A stretch of 64,000 nucleotides of DNA from JAAURB01 sp049647265. GTDB taxonomy: Bacteria > Cyanobacteriota > Cyanobacteriia > Cyanobacteriales > Microcoleaceae. Location of the stretch: assembly GCA_049647265.1 (NCBI GenBank), contig JBARXJ010000064.1:4008-68007 (forward strand). Reading direction: 5' to 3'. Position 1 is the stretch's first letter. Each line of letters starts with the position of its first letter. Position numbers and translations under genes: made by a program. Below the pieces are notes generated by a model. The model had not been told where the DNA came from and did no database searches. It worked only from the letters and a program-made list of their open reading frames with translations. Below are positions 25,503-34,727 of the stretch, in pieces.

Positions 25503-26450
25503 ATGTCTACCGTTAGTTTAATTCACGCCCCAACCTACGAGCTTGAGCATTTACAAGCCGATATCAAGCAACTTTTAGCACCCCTGGGTGGAATTGAGCA
25601 ATATGTCAAACCCGGTGATAGAGTTCTACTCAAACCCAATTTGTTAACGGCTTCGCGCCCGACTCACGAATGTATCACCCGAGCGGAATTGGTGGCGGCG
25701 GTGGCTCAATTGGTCATTGCAGCGGGGGGAAAACCGTTTATCGGGGACAGCCCTGCCTTTGGAACCGCCCGAGGAGTTGCTAAACGGAATGGATATTTAT
25801 CTTTGTTAGAATCTCTTGACATTCCGGTGGTTGAATTTCATTCTCAACGCTATCAAACTGTAAGTGATGAATTTAATCATTTGCGTCTGAGTAAAGAAGC
25901 GATGAACGCCGATGTCGTGATTAATTTACCCAAGGTTAAATCTCATGTTCAACTCACCTTAACTTTAGGGGTGAAGAATCTATTTGGCTGTGTGCCGGGG
26001 AAAATGAAAGCTTGGTGGCACATGGAATTGGGCAAGGATGTTAACCGCTTTGGCAAGATGTTAGTCGAAACCGCACGAGCCATTAATCCAGAATTAACGA
26101 TTTTAGATGGTATTATCGGACACGAAGGAAACGGCCCCAGCGGCGGCGAACCGCGTCCTCTTGGGATTTTAGCAGCGGCAACCGATGTATTCGCTTTAGA
26201 TCGAGTCATGGTGGAGATCTTAGGAGTTGATCCGGCTCAAGTCCCGACTATTACTGCGGCTGAACAATTGGGACTCTCTCCTCAACTGGAAAATTTATCG
26301 TTTCCCCAATGTCTCCCTCAAGATTTACAAGTGAGTGACTGGAAACTGCCTCAACAACTCCAACCGATTGATTTTGGCTTACCTCGGGTGATTAAATCGA
26401 CCTTTAAGCATTTTTATGTTCGGTTTGTTAAAGAACCTCAATTACATTAG
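25503..26450 (+). CDS. DUF362 domain protein
   Basis: Cytoplasmic protein of 315 residues with the DUF362 pattern: KPGDRVLLKPNLL, EFHSQRYQTV, NLPKVKSHVQLTLTLGVKNLFG and DGIIGHEGNGPSGGEPR. Many DUF362 proteins carry a C-terminal ferredoxin domain; this one does not and has no Cys cluster. Function is unknown. It ends one base before the convergent ABC ATPase gene (26451), so the two 3' ends meet without a spacer. Confidence 0.85.
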   Translation: MSTVSLIHAPTYELEHLQADIKQLLAPLGGIEQYVKPGDRVLLKPNLLTASRPTHECITRAELVAAVAQLVIAAGGKPFIGDSPAFGTARGVAKRNGYLSLLESLDIPVVEFHSQRYQTVSDEFNHLRLSKEAMNADVVINLPKVKSHVQLTLTLGVKNLFGCVPGKMKAWWHMELGKDVNRFGKMLVETARAINPELTILDGIIGHEGNGPSGGEPRPLGILAAATDVFALDRVMVEILGVDPAQVPTITAAEQLGLSPQLENLSFPQCLPQDLQVSDWKLPQQLQPIDFGLPRVIKSTFKHFYVRFVKEPQLH

Positions 26451-27530
26451 TCATCCAATTCTATCTCCTGTTTCGGTATTAAACCAATGGATTTGTTGCG
26501 GTGATAAAATCAGGCGAACAACTTCACCATCCCAAGTTTGGTCTGCTGGAATCATTAACCGTAAGGTTTCTTCTGATTGATTCACTTTAACACTGACTAA
26601 TTTTTCTTTACCTAAATCTTCAATCAAGAAAATTGTTCCTTCAATGGCATCCTCATCTGCTGGGGTGCCTAATTTAATATCTTCTGGGCGAATTCCTAAC
26701 GTAATCGTTCCCTGTTTTAGAATAGAATTTAATTGAGGGGATTGGGGTAATGTTACCCTCTTTTCTCCTAAAACGGCGCTATCCTGTTCTATTCTCAGCG
26801 GTAACAAATTCATTTGGGGACTACCAACAAAACCCGCAACAAATCGATTGGCAGGGGTTGTATAAATTTCATGGGGTGAGGCTAATTGTTGTAAATACCC
26901 ATCATATAAAATAGCAATTTTACTCGAAAGAGTCATCGCCTCAGTTTGATCGTGAGTCACATAAACAACGGGTTTTTGTTGGGTATAAAACAGTTGTTTT
27001 AAATCTGCCCGAACCTGTTCTCTCAGGAGTGCATCTAAATTACTTAAAGGTTCATCCAATAGAAAAACATCTGGTTCTCTGACTAAAGAACGGGCTAATG
27101 CCACCCGTTGCCGCTGTCCTCCAGAAAGTTGACCGGGTTTACGATTGAGTAAGTTTTCTAAACCGAGTTTATAGGCCACTTGATTGACTCGTTGTTTAAT
27201 GTCTTCAGTCGGAATTTTTCGTAATTTTAAAGCCGCAGAAATATTATCAAAAACCGTCATATGAGGATAAAGGGCATAGCTTTGAAATACCATGGCAATA
27301 TTGCGTTTACCTGGAGGAGTTGAAGTGACATTTTGTCCGCCAATTTTAACGCTTCCTTTAGTCGGTTGTTCGAGTCCGGCAATTAGGCGTAATAAAGTGG
27401 ATTTACCGCAGCCAGAAGGGCCGAGTAAGGTGAGAAATTCTCCATCTTCGACTTCCAGAGTCATGTCTTTGACGGGTACAATTTGATGCCCGAATTGTTT
27501 ACGAATATTGTTGAGTTCTAGTTTAGCCAT
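26451..27530 (-). CDS. ABC importer ATP-binding protein, MalK/UgpC type
   Basis: Nucleotide-binding subunit of a carbohydrate importer. Walker A GPSGCGKST (37-45), signature LSGGQRQR (135-142), Walker B VFLLDE (155-160), H-loop VTHDQTEA, and a C-terminal regulatory TOBE domain from about 240 (IRPEDIKLG). It is the last gene of the cluster behind two permeases and a binding protein, separated from the permeases by 133 bp that contain a 7-bp repeat array. GgtA or a trehalose/maltose ATPase are the nearest known cyanobacterial functions. Confidence 0.93.
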   Translation of the reverse strand: MAKLELNNIRKQFGHQIVPVKDMTLEVEDGEFLTLLGPSGCGKSTLLRLIAGLEQPTKGSVKIGGQNVTSTPPGKRNIAMVFQSYALYPHMTVFDNISAALKLRKIPTEDIKQRVNQVAYKLGLENLLNRKPGQLSGGQRQRVALARSLVREPDVFLLDEPLSNLDALLREQVRADLKQLFYTQQKPVVYVTHDQTEAMTLSSKIAILYDGYLQQLASPHEIYTTPANRFVAGFVGSPQMNLLPLRIEQDSAVLGEKRVTLPQSPQLNSILKQGTITLGIRPEDIKLGTPADEDAIEGTIFLIEDLGKEKLVSVKVNQSEETLRLMIPADQTWDGEVVRLILSPQQIHWFNTETGDRIG

Positions 27531-27563
27531 AATTTAATAATTTTAGGGAACAGCAAAGGTCAG

Positions 27564-27619
27564 TTGATAATTGATAATTGATAATTGTTCATTGTTAATT
27601 ACTCATTACTCATTACTCC
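27564..27619. repeat. 7-bp tandem repeat array, eight units
   Basis: Eight heptamers in phase: TTGATAA three times, TTGTTCA, TTGTTAA, TTACTCA twice, TTACTCC. It lies between the permease and ATPase genes of the importer operon. Confidence 0.85.
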
Positions 27620-27663
27620 TAAACTTCTTCCGTCTTCCGTATCGCCCTCAACATCGTATTGAA

Positions 27664-28533
27664 TTAACCTTTTACTGCCCCGGCAGTGATGCCTTGAACA
27701 ATCCGTCTTTGGAATAAAAGCACTAACACAACTAACGGTAAAGTTCCGGCAACGGTTGCCGCTGCAATGGGGCCGTAAGGAATTTCATAGACTGAACTTC
27801 CGCCAATTTGGGCAACAGCAACGGGAATGGTATAAAGAGATTCACGAGTAATAAACGTTAGGGCAAAAATGAATTCATTCCAAGCAAAAATAAACGTCAA
27901 AATACCCGTTGTAATTAAGGCTGGGATGGTCATGGGTAAAACAATATACCACAGCATGGATAATGTTGTGTAGCCATCTATTTTAGCGGAATCTTCTAAA
28001 TCTTTAGGCAGTTGTTGAAAAAAGCTTCTTAAAATCAGTAACGTCAGGGGTAAGTTAATCGCAGTATAAGGAATAATTAAAGCCAGATAGTTATTTCCTA
28101 AGTTGAGCAGCTTAACGACTTCTAGCAATCCTAAAAACAGTAAAACATAGGGAAATAAGCTAACAATTAACACAAAGGATAAAATAATATTTTCTCCCGG
28201 AAGCTTTAAGCGCGCTAATGTATAAGCGGCAGGTGCGCCAATGGCTAAGCACAGTGCAGTGGAGGTAAAGGAAACGAAGGCACTATTAAGAACATATCGG
28301 AAGAAAGGAAACCCTAACTGCGTATAATGTTCCAGGGTGAGTTGATCGAAACTGGGGAAATAAATAGTGGGAATGGCTTGAATGGCGCTATTGGTTTTGA
28401 AAGAGGTTAAAAGCTGCCATAAGACGGGGGCGAGACAAAAGATAATCGTCAGAATGACACCCACCCAAAGTAAGATTTGTGTCCGTTTATTTGCTGTTTT
28501 AGCAGTAGACATTCTATTTTTCTCCGATGACAT
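27664..28533 (-). CDS. Carbohydrate ABC transporter permease, MalG type
   Basis: Inner-membrane permease of 289 residues with six predicted membrane helices; the first is near 22-42. The EAA-loop motif, which contacts the ATPase, is in LPKDLEDSAKIDGYTTLSMLWYI (split around 178-200). Overlaps the 3' end of the upstream MalF-type permease gene by 20 bp, so translation is coupled. Confidence 0.92.
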   Translation of the reverse strand: MSSEKNRMSTAKTANKRTQILLWVGVILTIIFCLAPVLWQLLTSFKTNSAIQAIPTIYFPSFDQLTLEHYTQLGFPFFRYVLNSAFVSFTSTALCLAIGAPAAYTLARLKLPGENIILSFVLIVSLFPYVLLFLGLLEVVKLLNLGNNYLALIIPYTAINLPLTLLILRSFFQQLPKDLEDSAKIDGYTTLSMLWYIVLPMTIPALITTGILTFIFAWNEFIFALTFITRESLYTIPVAVAQIGGSSVYEIPYGPIAAATVAGTLPLVVLVLLFQRRIVQGITAGAVKG

Positions 28534-29422
28534 TCACTCGACTTTTTGATAAGATCAATGCAGCGATCGCGACGGCTGTAATTAATAGTAAAAATGTAAT
28601 CACCACTAATGCTGCTCCGTAGCCAAAGTCAAGATAACGCCTGACAGTTGCATAGATATAAATAGAAACCATTTCTGTTGCCCCAGCCGGCCCCCCGCCT
28701 GTCATCACTTGAACTAAGTCAAAGATACCAAATGCCTGAGCAAATCGAAACAGTAGGGCGATAATAATTTGAGGCATTAATAACGGAATGGTAATCTGAC
28801 GAAAGCTTTGTATGGGGCTAGCTCCATCAATACTATGAGCCTCGTATAAGTCTTGGGAAATTGATTGTAATCCCGCTAGTAAAATAATAGCAAAAAATGG
28901 GGTAGTTTTCCAAACATCGGCAATAATTAATGCTAGCATTGCCCGCGTTGGATCGCCCAGCCAAGTGAGATTTTCTCCCATAAAACCCAATCGTTGAATG
29001 AGGTCATTTACTACCCCATATTGACCATTAAAAATCCAGGCCCAAGCGAGTCCCATTACGGCTGTGGGTAATGCCCAAGGAATCAGCGCCACTGTACGAA
29101 CAAATCCTCGTCCTCGAAAGCTTTGATTTAAGACCAAAGCAATACTCATACCAATAATTAATTCTATGGTAATAGCAATGCTCGTAAACACAGAAGTATT
29201 CCATAAACTTTGCCAAAAGCGACCATCTCCTAATAAGCGCTGATAGTTATTAAGCCCGAAAAAAATAGGCTGTAATTGTGTTCCTAAATTTTCTGTATAT
29301 AAGCTGAGTAAAAAAGCCCGAAAAATCGGATAAACAAATACACCGATTAGTAGGATGAAAGCCGGAGTAATTAATAACCACCCAGTGAATTGTTCTCGTT
29401 GAGCAATGGTTTTATTTTTCAT
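28514..29422 (-). CDS. Carbohydrate ABC transporter permease, MalF type
   Basis: Partner permease of 302 residues with six predicted membrane helices and the EAA-loop motif DLYEAHSIDGASPIQSFRQI (about 190-210). It begins 5 bp after the stop of the binding-protein gene and overlaps the next permease, a compact operon. The MalF-specific large periplasmic insertion is short, as in other CUT1 importers for small sugars. Confidence 0.92.
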   Translation of the reverse strand: MKNKTIAQREQFTGWLLITPAFILLIGVFVYPIFRAFLLSLYTENLGTQLQPIFFGLNNYQRLLGDGRFWQSLWNTSVFTSIAITIELIIGMSIALVLNQSFRGRGFVRTVALIPWALPTAVMGLAWAWIFNGQYGVVNDLIQRLGFMGENLTWLGDPTRAMLALIIADVWKTTPFFAIILLAGLQSISQDLYEAHSIDGASPIQSFRQITIPLLMPQIIIALLFRFAQAFGIFDLVQVMTGGGPAGATEMVSIYIYATVRRYLDFGYGAALVVITFLLLITAVAIAALILSKSRVNVIGEK

Positions 29423-29427
29423 TATTT

Positions 29428-30753
29428 TTAAGACTGAATATCAAGCAGGCTTCGGGTTTCGCTGGCGGCTGCTTTCATTGCAGCTTCTGGGGTTTTTCGT
29501 CCGGTTAAAGCGGCACTCAGATAACGTTGTAAAATATCAGAAGCTTGAGCATATTGGGGAATGGGAGGACGAAGCACTGCATTTTCAATCACATTTAATA
29601 ACTTAGGAAAATGGGTATATTTTGCCACTAATTCCGCATCCGTAAATAAGCCTTTTCTCGCGGGGACATAGCCGGTTTTCAAGAAGAATTGACGTTGAAC
29701 ATCCACCCGATCAAAGTATTGAATCACTTCCCAAGCAGCCGATTGATGAGGAGAACTTTGAGAAATCCCAAAACCCCATCCTCCTAAACAAGCACCACTA
29801 TTTAAACTAGGAATATGAAGCATGGGTTTAATGGCAAATTCACCGGCAATTTCTGATTCATTGGCTAAAGCATAAACATAAGGCCAGTTCCTTAAAAAGG
29901 CAACCTTTCCACTCTGAAATAATAAACGGGTTTCTTCTTCTGAATAAGTGGTAACATCTTCTGGAGAAACGCCTTCAGTAATGGTTTGACGCAAAAATTC
30001 AACGGCTTGAATGGCTTCGGGTTGATCGAGTCCTACTGTTTGAGTGTCTGGGTTAATCCAAAACCCACCATACCCTTCTAAGACTTCCACAAACATCGCA
30101 GATAATCCTTCGTATTGTTTGCCTTGCCAAACATAACCCCAAGGCACTAAATCTTGCTGTTGTAAGGTTTTAGAAGTTTGGATTAACTCTTCAAACGTTT
30201 CGGGCGGATTCGCGCCTATTTTTTTAAGTAAATCTGTGCGATAATAGAGCATCCCTCCGTCTGCACGAAAGGGCATTCTATACAGTTTTTCTTGATAACT
30301 TCCCCCTTGAATTACACTGTCAAGATAAGGTTTCAGTTGCTCAGAATTAACCGATTCAGATAAATCCTTTAACCATCCAGCCGCAGCAAATTTTTGTACC
30401 CAAACGATATCCATATAGACTAAATCGTAAGGAGAATCCCCCAGTAAAAAAGCTGAAGTATACAGATCTTCGATTAAATTTGTATTGGCTGGGCCTGTAA
30501 CAATCTCTAAGTTAATTTTAGGATGTTTTTGATTAAATCCTTCTACAAGGGGCTGTAAATCGCTAGCTTCTGCTGCTTGAACGAGGAAACGGACTGTAAC
30601 AGGTTGCTGGCTCCATGCAGACCAAGTTGTCAGTAGAATCAGTGTAATCAGACTGAGCAGTATGAATCGCCCGAATCGTAAAAAATATCGGCGAAATTGA
30701 GAGAATATATGAAAAATATTAAATTGTTTTTTAGGATAAAACCAATAATTCAC
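29428..30753 (-). CDS. Extracellular sugar-binding protein of an ABC importer (family 1)
   Basis: First gene of the importer operon. A hydrophobic signal (about 27-47, LILLTTWSAWSQQ) precedes a solute-binding fold: VTVRFLVQAAEASDLQPLVEGFN, YDLVYMDIVWVQKFAAAGWL, MPFRADGGMLYYRTDLLKK, GGWGFGISQSSPH. No lipobox Cys is present at the cleavage site, so it may be anchored by an uncleaved signal. The features match trehalose/maltose/glucosylglycerol-type binding proteins; the ligand is not resolved. A 16-bp palindrome lies 60 bp upstream. Confidence 0.9.
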   Translation of the reverse strand: MNYWFYPKKQFNIFHIFSQFRRYFLRFGRFILLSLITLILLTTWSAWSQQPVTVRFLVQAAEASDLQPLVEGFNQKHPKINLEIVTGPANTNLIEDLYTSAFLLGDSPYDLVYMDIVWVQKFAAAGWLKDLSESVNSEQLKPYLDSVIQGGSYQEKLYRMPFRADGGMLYYRTDLLKKIGANPPETFEELIQTSKTLQQQDLVPWGYVWQGKQYEGLSAMFVEVLEGYGGFWINPDTQTVGLDQPEAIQAVEFLRQTITEGVSPEDVTTYSEEETRLLFQSGKVAFLRNWPYVYALANESEIAGEFAIKPMLHIPSLNSGACLGGWGFGISQSSPHQSAAWEVIQYFDRVDVQRQFFLKTGYVPARKGLFTDAELVAKYTHFPKLLNVIENAVLRPPIPQYAQASDILQRYLSAALTGRKTPEAAMKAAASETRSLLDIQS

Positions 30754-31092
30754 TATGCTATTATTTTGAGCGTTTTATTAATAGAGTAATTATAAGAACT
30801 CTATATACAGAATGACAAGTCATTGTCAGATTATTTAATATTAAGTCAAGTTAGTGCGGAAGATGTAGACCCGGCGAAGCAGATCATCCCGCAACCCCGA
30901 GTCAGGCTGTTATTGACCAATTATAGGGTTTTTATCGCTTTACTGTTTCTGGTATCGTGTTGATTAATTTGATCGAGATCACAGCAATTGTCCAATCTAG
31001 ATCATCATCTAGGGTGTTATCAACTCACTGATACGACTCTAAAACATCACTGACTATTTCGTGAATGATTGGCAAAATTAAATCATTGAGCA
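30754..31092. other. Divergent intergenic region between the sugar importer and a hypothetical gene
   Basis: 339 bp. Holds a 16-bp palindrome (30813-30828) close to the importer and moderately GC-rich sequence around 30850-30900 (CCCGGCGAAG) that I cannot name. Confidence 0.4.
30813..30828. promoter_or_regulatory. Candidate operator upstream of the sugar importer operon
   Basis: TGACAA-GTCA-TTGTCA, a perfect 6-bp inverted repeat with a 4-bp centre, 60 bp upstream of the binding-protein start. Size and place suit a dimeric repressor or activator of the LacI/GntR kind; no such gene is in the window. Confidence 0.4.
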
Positions 31093-31590
31093 ATGTACAC
31101 AGATCAGTCATCAATAATCTGGAGAGTAGCGATGTTTGCAACATTACAACCGACTAAAATCTTTCTGAAATCAGATGGTTCATTACAGATTTTACCGTTA
31201 TCTACAAAATTTGGTCAGATAGAGCTAAAGGAGATTTATCAACTCGCTCAAGATCAAAATTGGCAAGCAGAACCTTTAGAGCGAATTGTAGACCGCGCTA
31301 GAACGATGATTGATTCAAGCTGTGGCAGTGCGAAAGAATATGCATTAATGGAATTAGAATCACAAAATCAGATCAATCTTTTGAATGGAATTGAATATTG
31401 GATTGCGAATATTAATGAGATTACCGCAGCCGTTATTCACTTGAATATTGAGAAAAAATCAGTCGAAGTGATGGTAACAAACTTACAAGAGTTTACACCC
31501 GTGATTCACTGTAACTCCGTTAAAAATTTAGAACAACTCAAACAATTAACCCACGCAATTAACGTAACAGAACTCTCTCAAGCCTGTTAA
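31093..31590 (+). CDS. Hypothetical protein, 165 residues
   Basis: Soluble protein of mixed helix/strand character: an N-terminal stretch IFLKSDGSLQILPLSTKFG, a central helix (LERIVDRARTMIDSSCG) and a C-terminal half with strand-like AAVIHLNIEKKSVEVMVTNL. There is no signal peptide or recognisable motif. Met14 (31132) is a plausible alternative start. The composition agrees with real coding sequence. I do not recognise the family. Confidence 0.55.
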   Translation: MYTDQSSIIWRVAMFATLQPTKIFLKSDGSLQILPLSTKFGQIELKEIYQLAQDQNWQAEPLERIVDRARTMIDSSCGSAKEYALMELESQNQINLLNGIEYWIANINEITAAVIHLNIEKKSVEVMVTNLQEFTPVIHCNSVKNLEQLKQLTHAINVTELSQAC

Positions 31591-31725
31591 CAGATGATCG
31601 CCAAGATATAGCGCTATAGGATAAAGGGAGTCAGTCAAGGAACTGATTTAAGACCAACTCGCCGATTAAATTATTGTTGATCAACAGGATAGTCAACGAT
31701 TGAAGACTGATTCAAATGACTCCCA

Positions 31726-33879
31726 TTAACCCTTAACGATTTCTCCAAAATCTGCCAAAACACGAGCATGATTTCGTAATAATCCGAGCAAATTTAAACG
31801 ATTTTTTTGAATGGCTGGATTTTCATCCATCACCAATACACTATTTTCCCCGTCAAAGAATTCACTCACGGTGGGGGCAATTTCTGTTAATGCCTCTACC
31901 AATTGTTGATAATTTCGGGTTTCTTGGGCGGCTTTTGTTTTAGGAATAAGAGCAATTAAAGCATCATAAAATCCTTGTTCTGACGACTTTTCAAATAAAC
32001 TCGGATCGACGATATTTTCAGGTTGTAATTGAACGGTATCTAAATCTCCTTGCTTGGCTAAACGAGTTGAACGGTTCACCGTTTCATAGATTTTATCCAG
32101 GGTTTTATCATTGCGAATTTGTTGTAAGAATAAAGCGCGATCGCGCACATCTAATAAGTCTTGTAATGCCCTTTCTGTATATTCTGGATCGTTTTCTCCT
32201 AACACAGCATTAACTAAATCATAATCCACTTCTTTTTCATCCTGTAATAAAGTCCGAATTCGTTGTAAAAAATAATCAAATAATTGCGTTTTTAAATCCT
32301 GAATAGCTTTATCGTTATTTTGAATAAAAATAGTCGCTAACTCTTCTAATAGCTGGGCTAAATTAATCGGTAAATTCGCATTCCAAGTCACATTAATAAT
32401 TCCATTCGCTGCCCGTCGTAATGCAAACGGATCGGACGATCCTTTCGGAATCATTCCTAAACCAAAAATCGAAACAATTGTATCTAATTTATCCGCTAAC
32501 CCAACAACTTGCCCCGTTAACGTGGTCGGATAATCATCTCCTACACCTCGGGGTAAATAATGTTCAAAAATGCCTTTTGCTACCGTTTCATCTTCTCCTT
32601 TAGCGCGGGCATATTTCTCTCCCATAATTCCCTGTAACTCAGGAAACTCATACACCATTTGCGAGACTAAATCCGCTTTACATAATAATGCAGTGCGTTG
32701 AATATTTTGCTGTTCTGTTTCACTTAAATTTAACTGTTTGGCAATAATATCTGCGGCTTGAATAATCCGATTTACCTTATCTCGAACAGAACCTAAATCC
32801 TCTTGAAACGTCATTGTTTCTAATTCCGGCAAATAGTCTTCTAATGGTTTCTTTAAATCCGCTTTGTAGAAAAACTGACCATCTGCTAACCGCGCCCGAA
32901 TTACCCTCCCATTTCCCGCTGCAATAATCTCCGATTTCGCCGGATCGCCATTAGAAACCGTAATAAAATAAGGCTTTAAACTAAATTCAGTATTTTTATC
33001 TATTTCTAAAATAGGAAAATAACGCTGATGTGTTACCATCACAGTTTTTGTCACTTCTGGCGGTAAATTTAAAAAATCTGCATCAAACGTTCCCACAACT
33101 GCTGTCGGCCATTCGACTAAATTGACCACTTCTTCTAATAATTCTGCGGGAATTTCTGCCTCACCCGATACCGTTTCTGCCGCTGTTTTTACCTGCTTTT
33201 CAATATTTTGATAACGACTTTCAGGATCAACTTCAACAAAACCCTGTTGTAGCGTTTTCACATAATCCGTTGCGGTGTTAATTTGAATCGGTTCAGGATG
33301 TAAAACACGATGACCATTGGTGATGCGATCGCTATCTACTTTGTCTGAACCACTTACCATTGAAATCGGTAAAACTTCATCCTCGAGTAATGCCACTAAC
33401 CAACGAATCGGACGGGGAAAGCGTAACTCGCCATCTCCCCAACGCATAAACCGTTTACCCTCGAGTTTCGTAATCCATTCCGGGGCTAATTCCGTTAAAA
33501 TATCAGCCGTTTTCCGACCTGGAATTTGCTTAACCACAAAGACAAAATCCCCTTTCTTTGTCGGTCGAATTTCAATATCTTCTAAATTAATACCTTGTTT
33601 ACGGGCAAACCCTTCCGCTGCTTTTGTCGGCTTGCCCTCTTTAAACGCCGCTTTCGCGGGTGGCCCTTTAATTTCTTCTTCGCGATCGCTTTGTTGGGTG
33701 GGTAAACCCGTAATTAACACTGCCAACCGTCGCGGTGTCCCCAATACCTGGACAGACTCATAAGCCAAAAATTGTTCTTTTAATGTGGTCGGAATTAAAT
33801 CCTTCCATTGATCGATCGCCGTTTCGACAAAGGTTGCAGGCAATTCTTCGGTTCCGACTTCGAGTAAAAAGCTAGGCAT
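31726..33879 (-). CDS. glyS: Glycyl-tRNA synthetase beta subunit
   Basis: Beta subunit of the bacterial alpha2-beta2 glycyl-tRNA synthetase, needed for tRNA recognition. Begins MPSFLLEVGTEELPATFVE, the family N-terminus, and continues with RRLAVLITGLP, GPPAKAAF, MRWGDGELRFPRPIRW and the C-terminal anticodon-binding helices with VLVMDENPAIQKNRLNLL. The open frame extends to a TTG at 33918, but the ATG at 33879 matches the family start. The alpha subunit gene is not in the window. Confidence 0.95.
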   Translation of the reverse strand: MPSFLLEVGTEELPATFVETAIDQWKDLIPTTLKEQFLAYESVQVLGTPRRLAVLITGLPTQQSDREEEIKGPPAKAAFKEGKPTKAAEGFARKQGINLEDIEIRPTKKGDFVFVVKQIPGRKTADILTELAPEWITKLEGKRFMRWGDGELRFPRPIRWLVALLEDEVLPISMVSGSDKVDSDRITNGHRVLHPEPIQINTATDYVKTLQQGFVEVDPESRYQNIEKQVKTAAETVSGEAEIPAELLEEVVNLVEWPTAVVGTFDADFLNLPPEVTKTVMVTHQRYFPILEIDKNTEFSLKPYFITVSNGDPAKSEIIAAGNGRVIRARLADGQFFYKADLKKPLEDYLPELETMTFQEDLGSVRDKVNRIIQAADIIAKQLNLSETEQQNIQRTALLCKADLVSQMVYEFPELQGIMGEKYARAKGEDETVAKGIFEHYLPRGVGDDYPTTLTGQVVGLADKLDTIVSIFGLGMIPKGSSDPFALRRAANGIINVTWNANLPINLAQLLEELATIFIQNNDKAIQDLKTQLFDYFLQRIRTLLQDEKEVDYDLVNAVLGENDPEYTERALQDLLDVRDRALFLQQIRNDKTLDKIYETVNRSTRLAKQGDLDTVQLQPENIVDPSLFEKSSEQGFYDALIALIPKTKAAQETRNYQQLVEALTEIAPTVSEFFDGENSVLVMDENPAIQKNRLNLLGLLRNHARVLADFGEIVKG

Positions 33880-33941
33880 AGATACGGTTGACAGTTGACA
33901 GATCAGCTTAGATGTCAATTTTAGCTTACCATCGGTTTAAT

Positions 33942-34559
33942 TTATTGCGTTAAACAATCAATCAAACCGTCAATCAGGCGATCGCTTTCCATCGGCAGAA
34001 TATCTTCGCCATGTAGCAACTTTTGAACAATCATAAAATGAACGATTGTCCCAACAAAAATCCGCGCTGCGACTTCTGGATCTTTAATTCGCAACTCAGT
34101 AAAATTAGCAAATAAATGAGTCATGGTTTGAAAAGTGGTAGTTTCGACAGTTTTAACAAAAGTACGAGCTAATTGCGGAAATCGTCCAGATTCTCCCAGG
34201 ATAATCCGCATAAAGTCCAGAAATTGGGGATTATTAGCCATATTGTCGATCACTCTTTCAGCTAACTGACGTAGGAATATCTTTTCACTCCCGGCGGGAA
34301 TAACAGGACGCTGTTGTTGAGGGGTGAATAAATGCTGAAATTTGCTTTGGACTAATTTTTGGATCAACGCCACAAATAAGCCTTCTTTGTCCTGAAAATA
34401 GTTGTATAGCGTTGGTTTCGACACACCCGCCGCTGCTGCAATTCGATCCATACTGGCGGCGGCATATCCAGAAGCCATAAATTCTTGCATTGCCCCGTCT
34501 AAGATGACTTCAGCTTTATCACTGCGGCGGGATGAGGTTGTCTGCTTGGCGGATTTCAT
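33942..34559 (-). CDS. TetR-family transcriptional regulator
   Basis: Repressor of 205 residues. The N-terminal helix-turn-helix is typical (AGVSKPTLYNYFQDKEGLF at about 44-62) and the C-terminal ligand domain is all-helical with FLRQLAERVIDNM. It is divergent from a devBCA-type exporter, and three near-identical palindromes lie between them. It most likely represses both its own gene and the exporter, released by a compound that the exporter removes; that is inference from layout. Confidence 0.93.
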   Translation of the reverse strand: MKSAKQTTSSRRSDKAEVILDGAMQEFMASGYAAASMDRIAAAAGVSKPTLYNYFQDKEGLFVALIQKLVQSKFQHLFTPQQQRPVIPAGSEKIFLRQLAERVIDNMANNPQFLDFMRIILGESGRFPQLARTFVKTVETTTFQTMTHLFANFTELRIKDPEVAARIFVGTIVHFMIVQKLLHGEDILPMESDRLIDGLIDCLTQ

Positions 34560-34592
34560 TCGTTTTTTGAGTTGACGATTCCTTTTATTTTA

Positions 34593-34628
34593 ACTAAACT
34601 GTTTAGTAAGTAAACTAAACGGTTCAGT
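34593..34628. promoter_or_regulatory. Two adjacent candidate TetR operators
   Basis: Site 1 (34593-34607) is ACTAAACTGTTTAGT, a perfect palindrome around one central base. Site 2 (34614-34628) is ACTAAACGGTTCAGT, the same with one mismatch per arm. Their starts are 21 bp apart, two helical turns, so dimers could bind on one face of the DNA. They lie 34-69 bp upstream of tetR. Confidence 0.75.
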
Positions 34629-34682
34629 AAAAAAGTAAAGTCACTGTCTTGCCACCGTAATAGTTTCTTTCTTTATATCTAG

Positions 34683-34697
34683 ACTAAACGGTTCAGT
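34683..34697. promoter_or_regulatory. Third candidate TetR operator, exporter-proximal
   Basis: ACTAAACGGTTCAGT, identical to the second site, 31 bp upstream of the DevB-like start codon, where it would overlap the exporter promoter or transcription start. Confidence 0.72.
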
Positions 34698-34727
34698 TAA
34701 TCTTTATCACTCAAGGAGTTAACCCCC

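Noticed and set aside
33880..33918. Longer N-terminus for glyS from TTG
   Set aside because: The ATG at 33879 starts the conserved MPSFLLEVGTEELP; the extension has no family counterpart.
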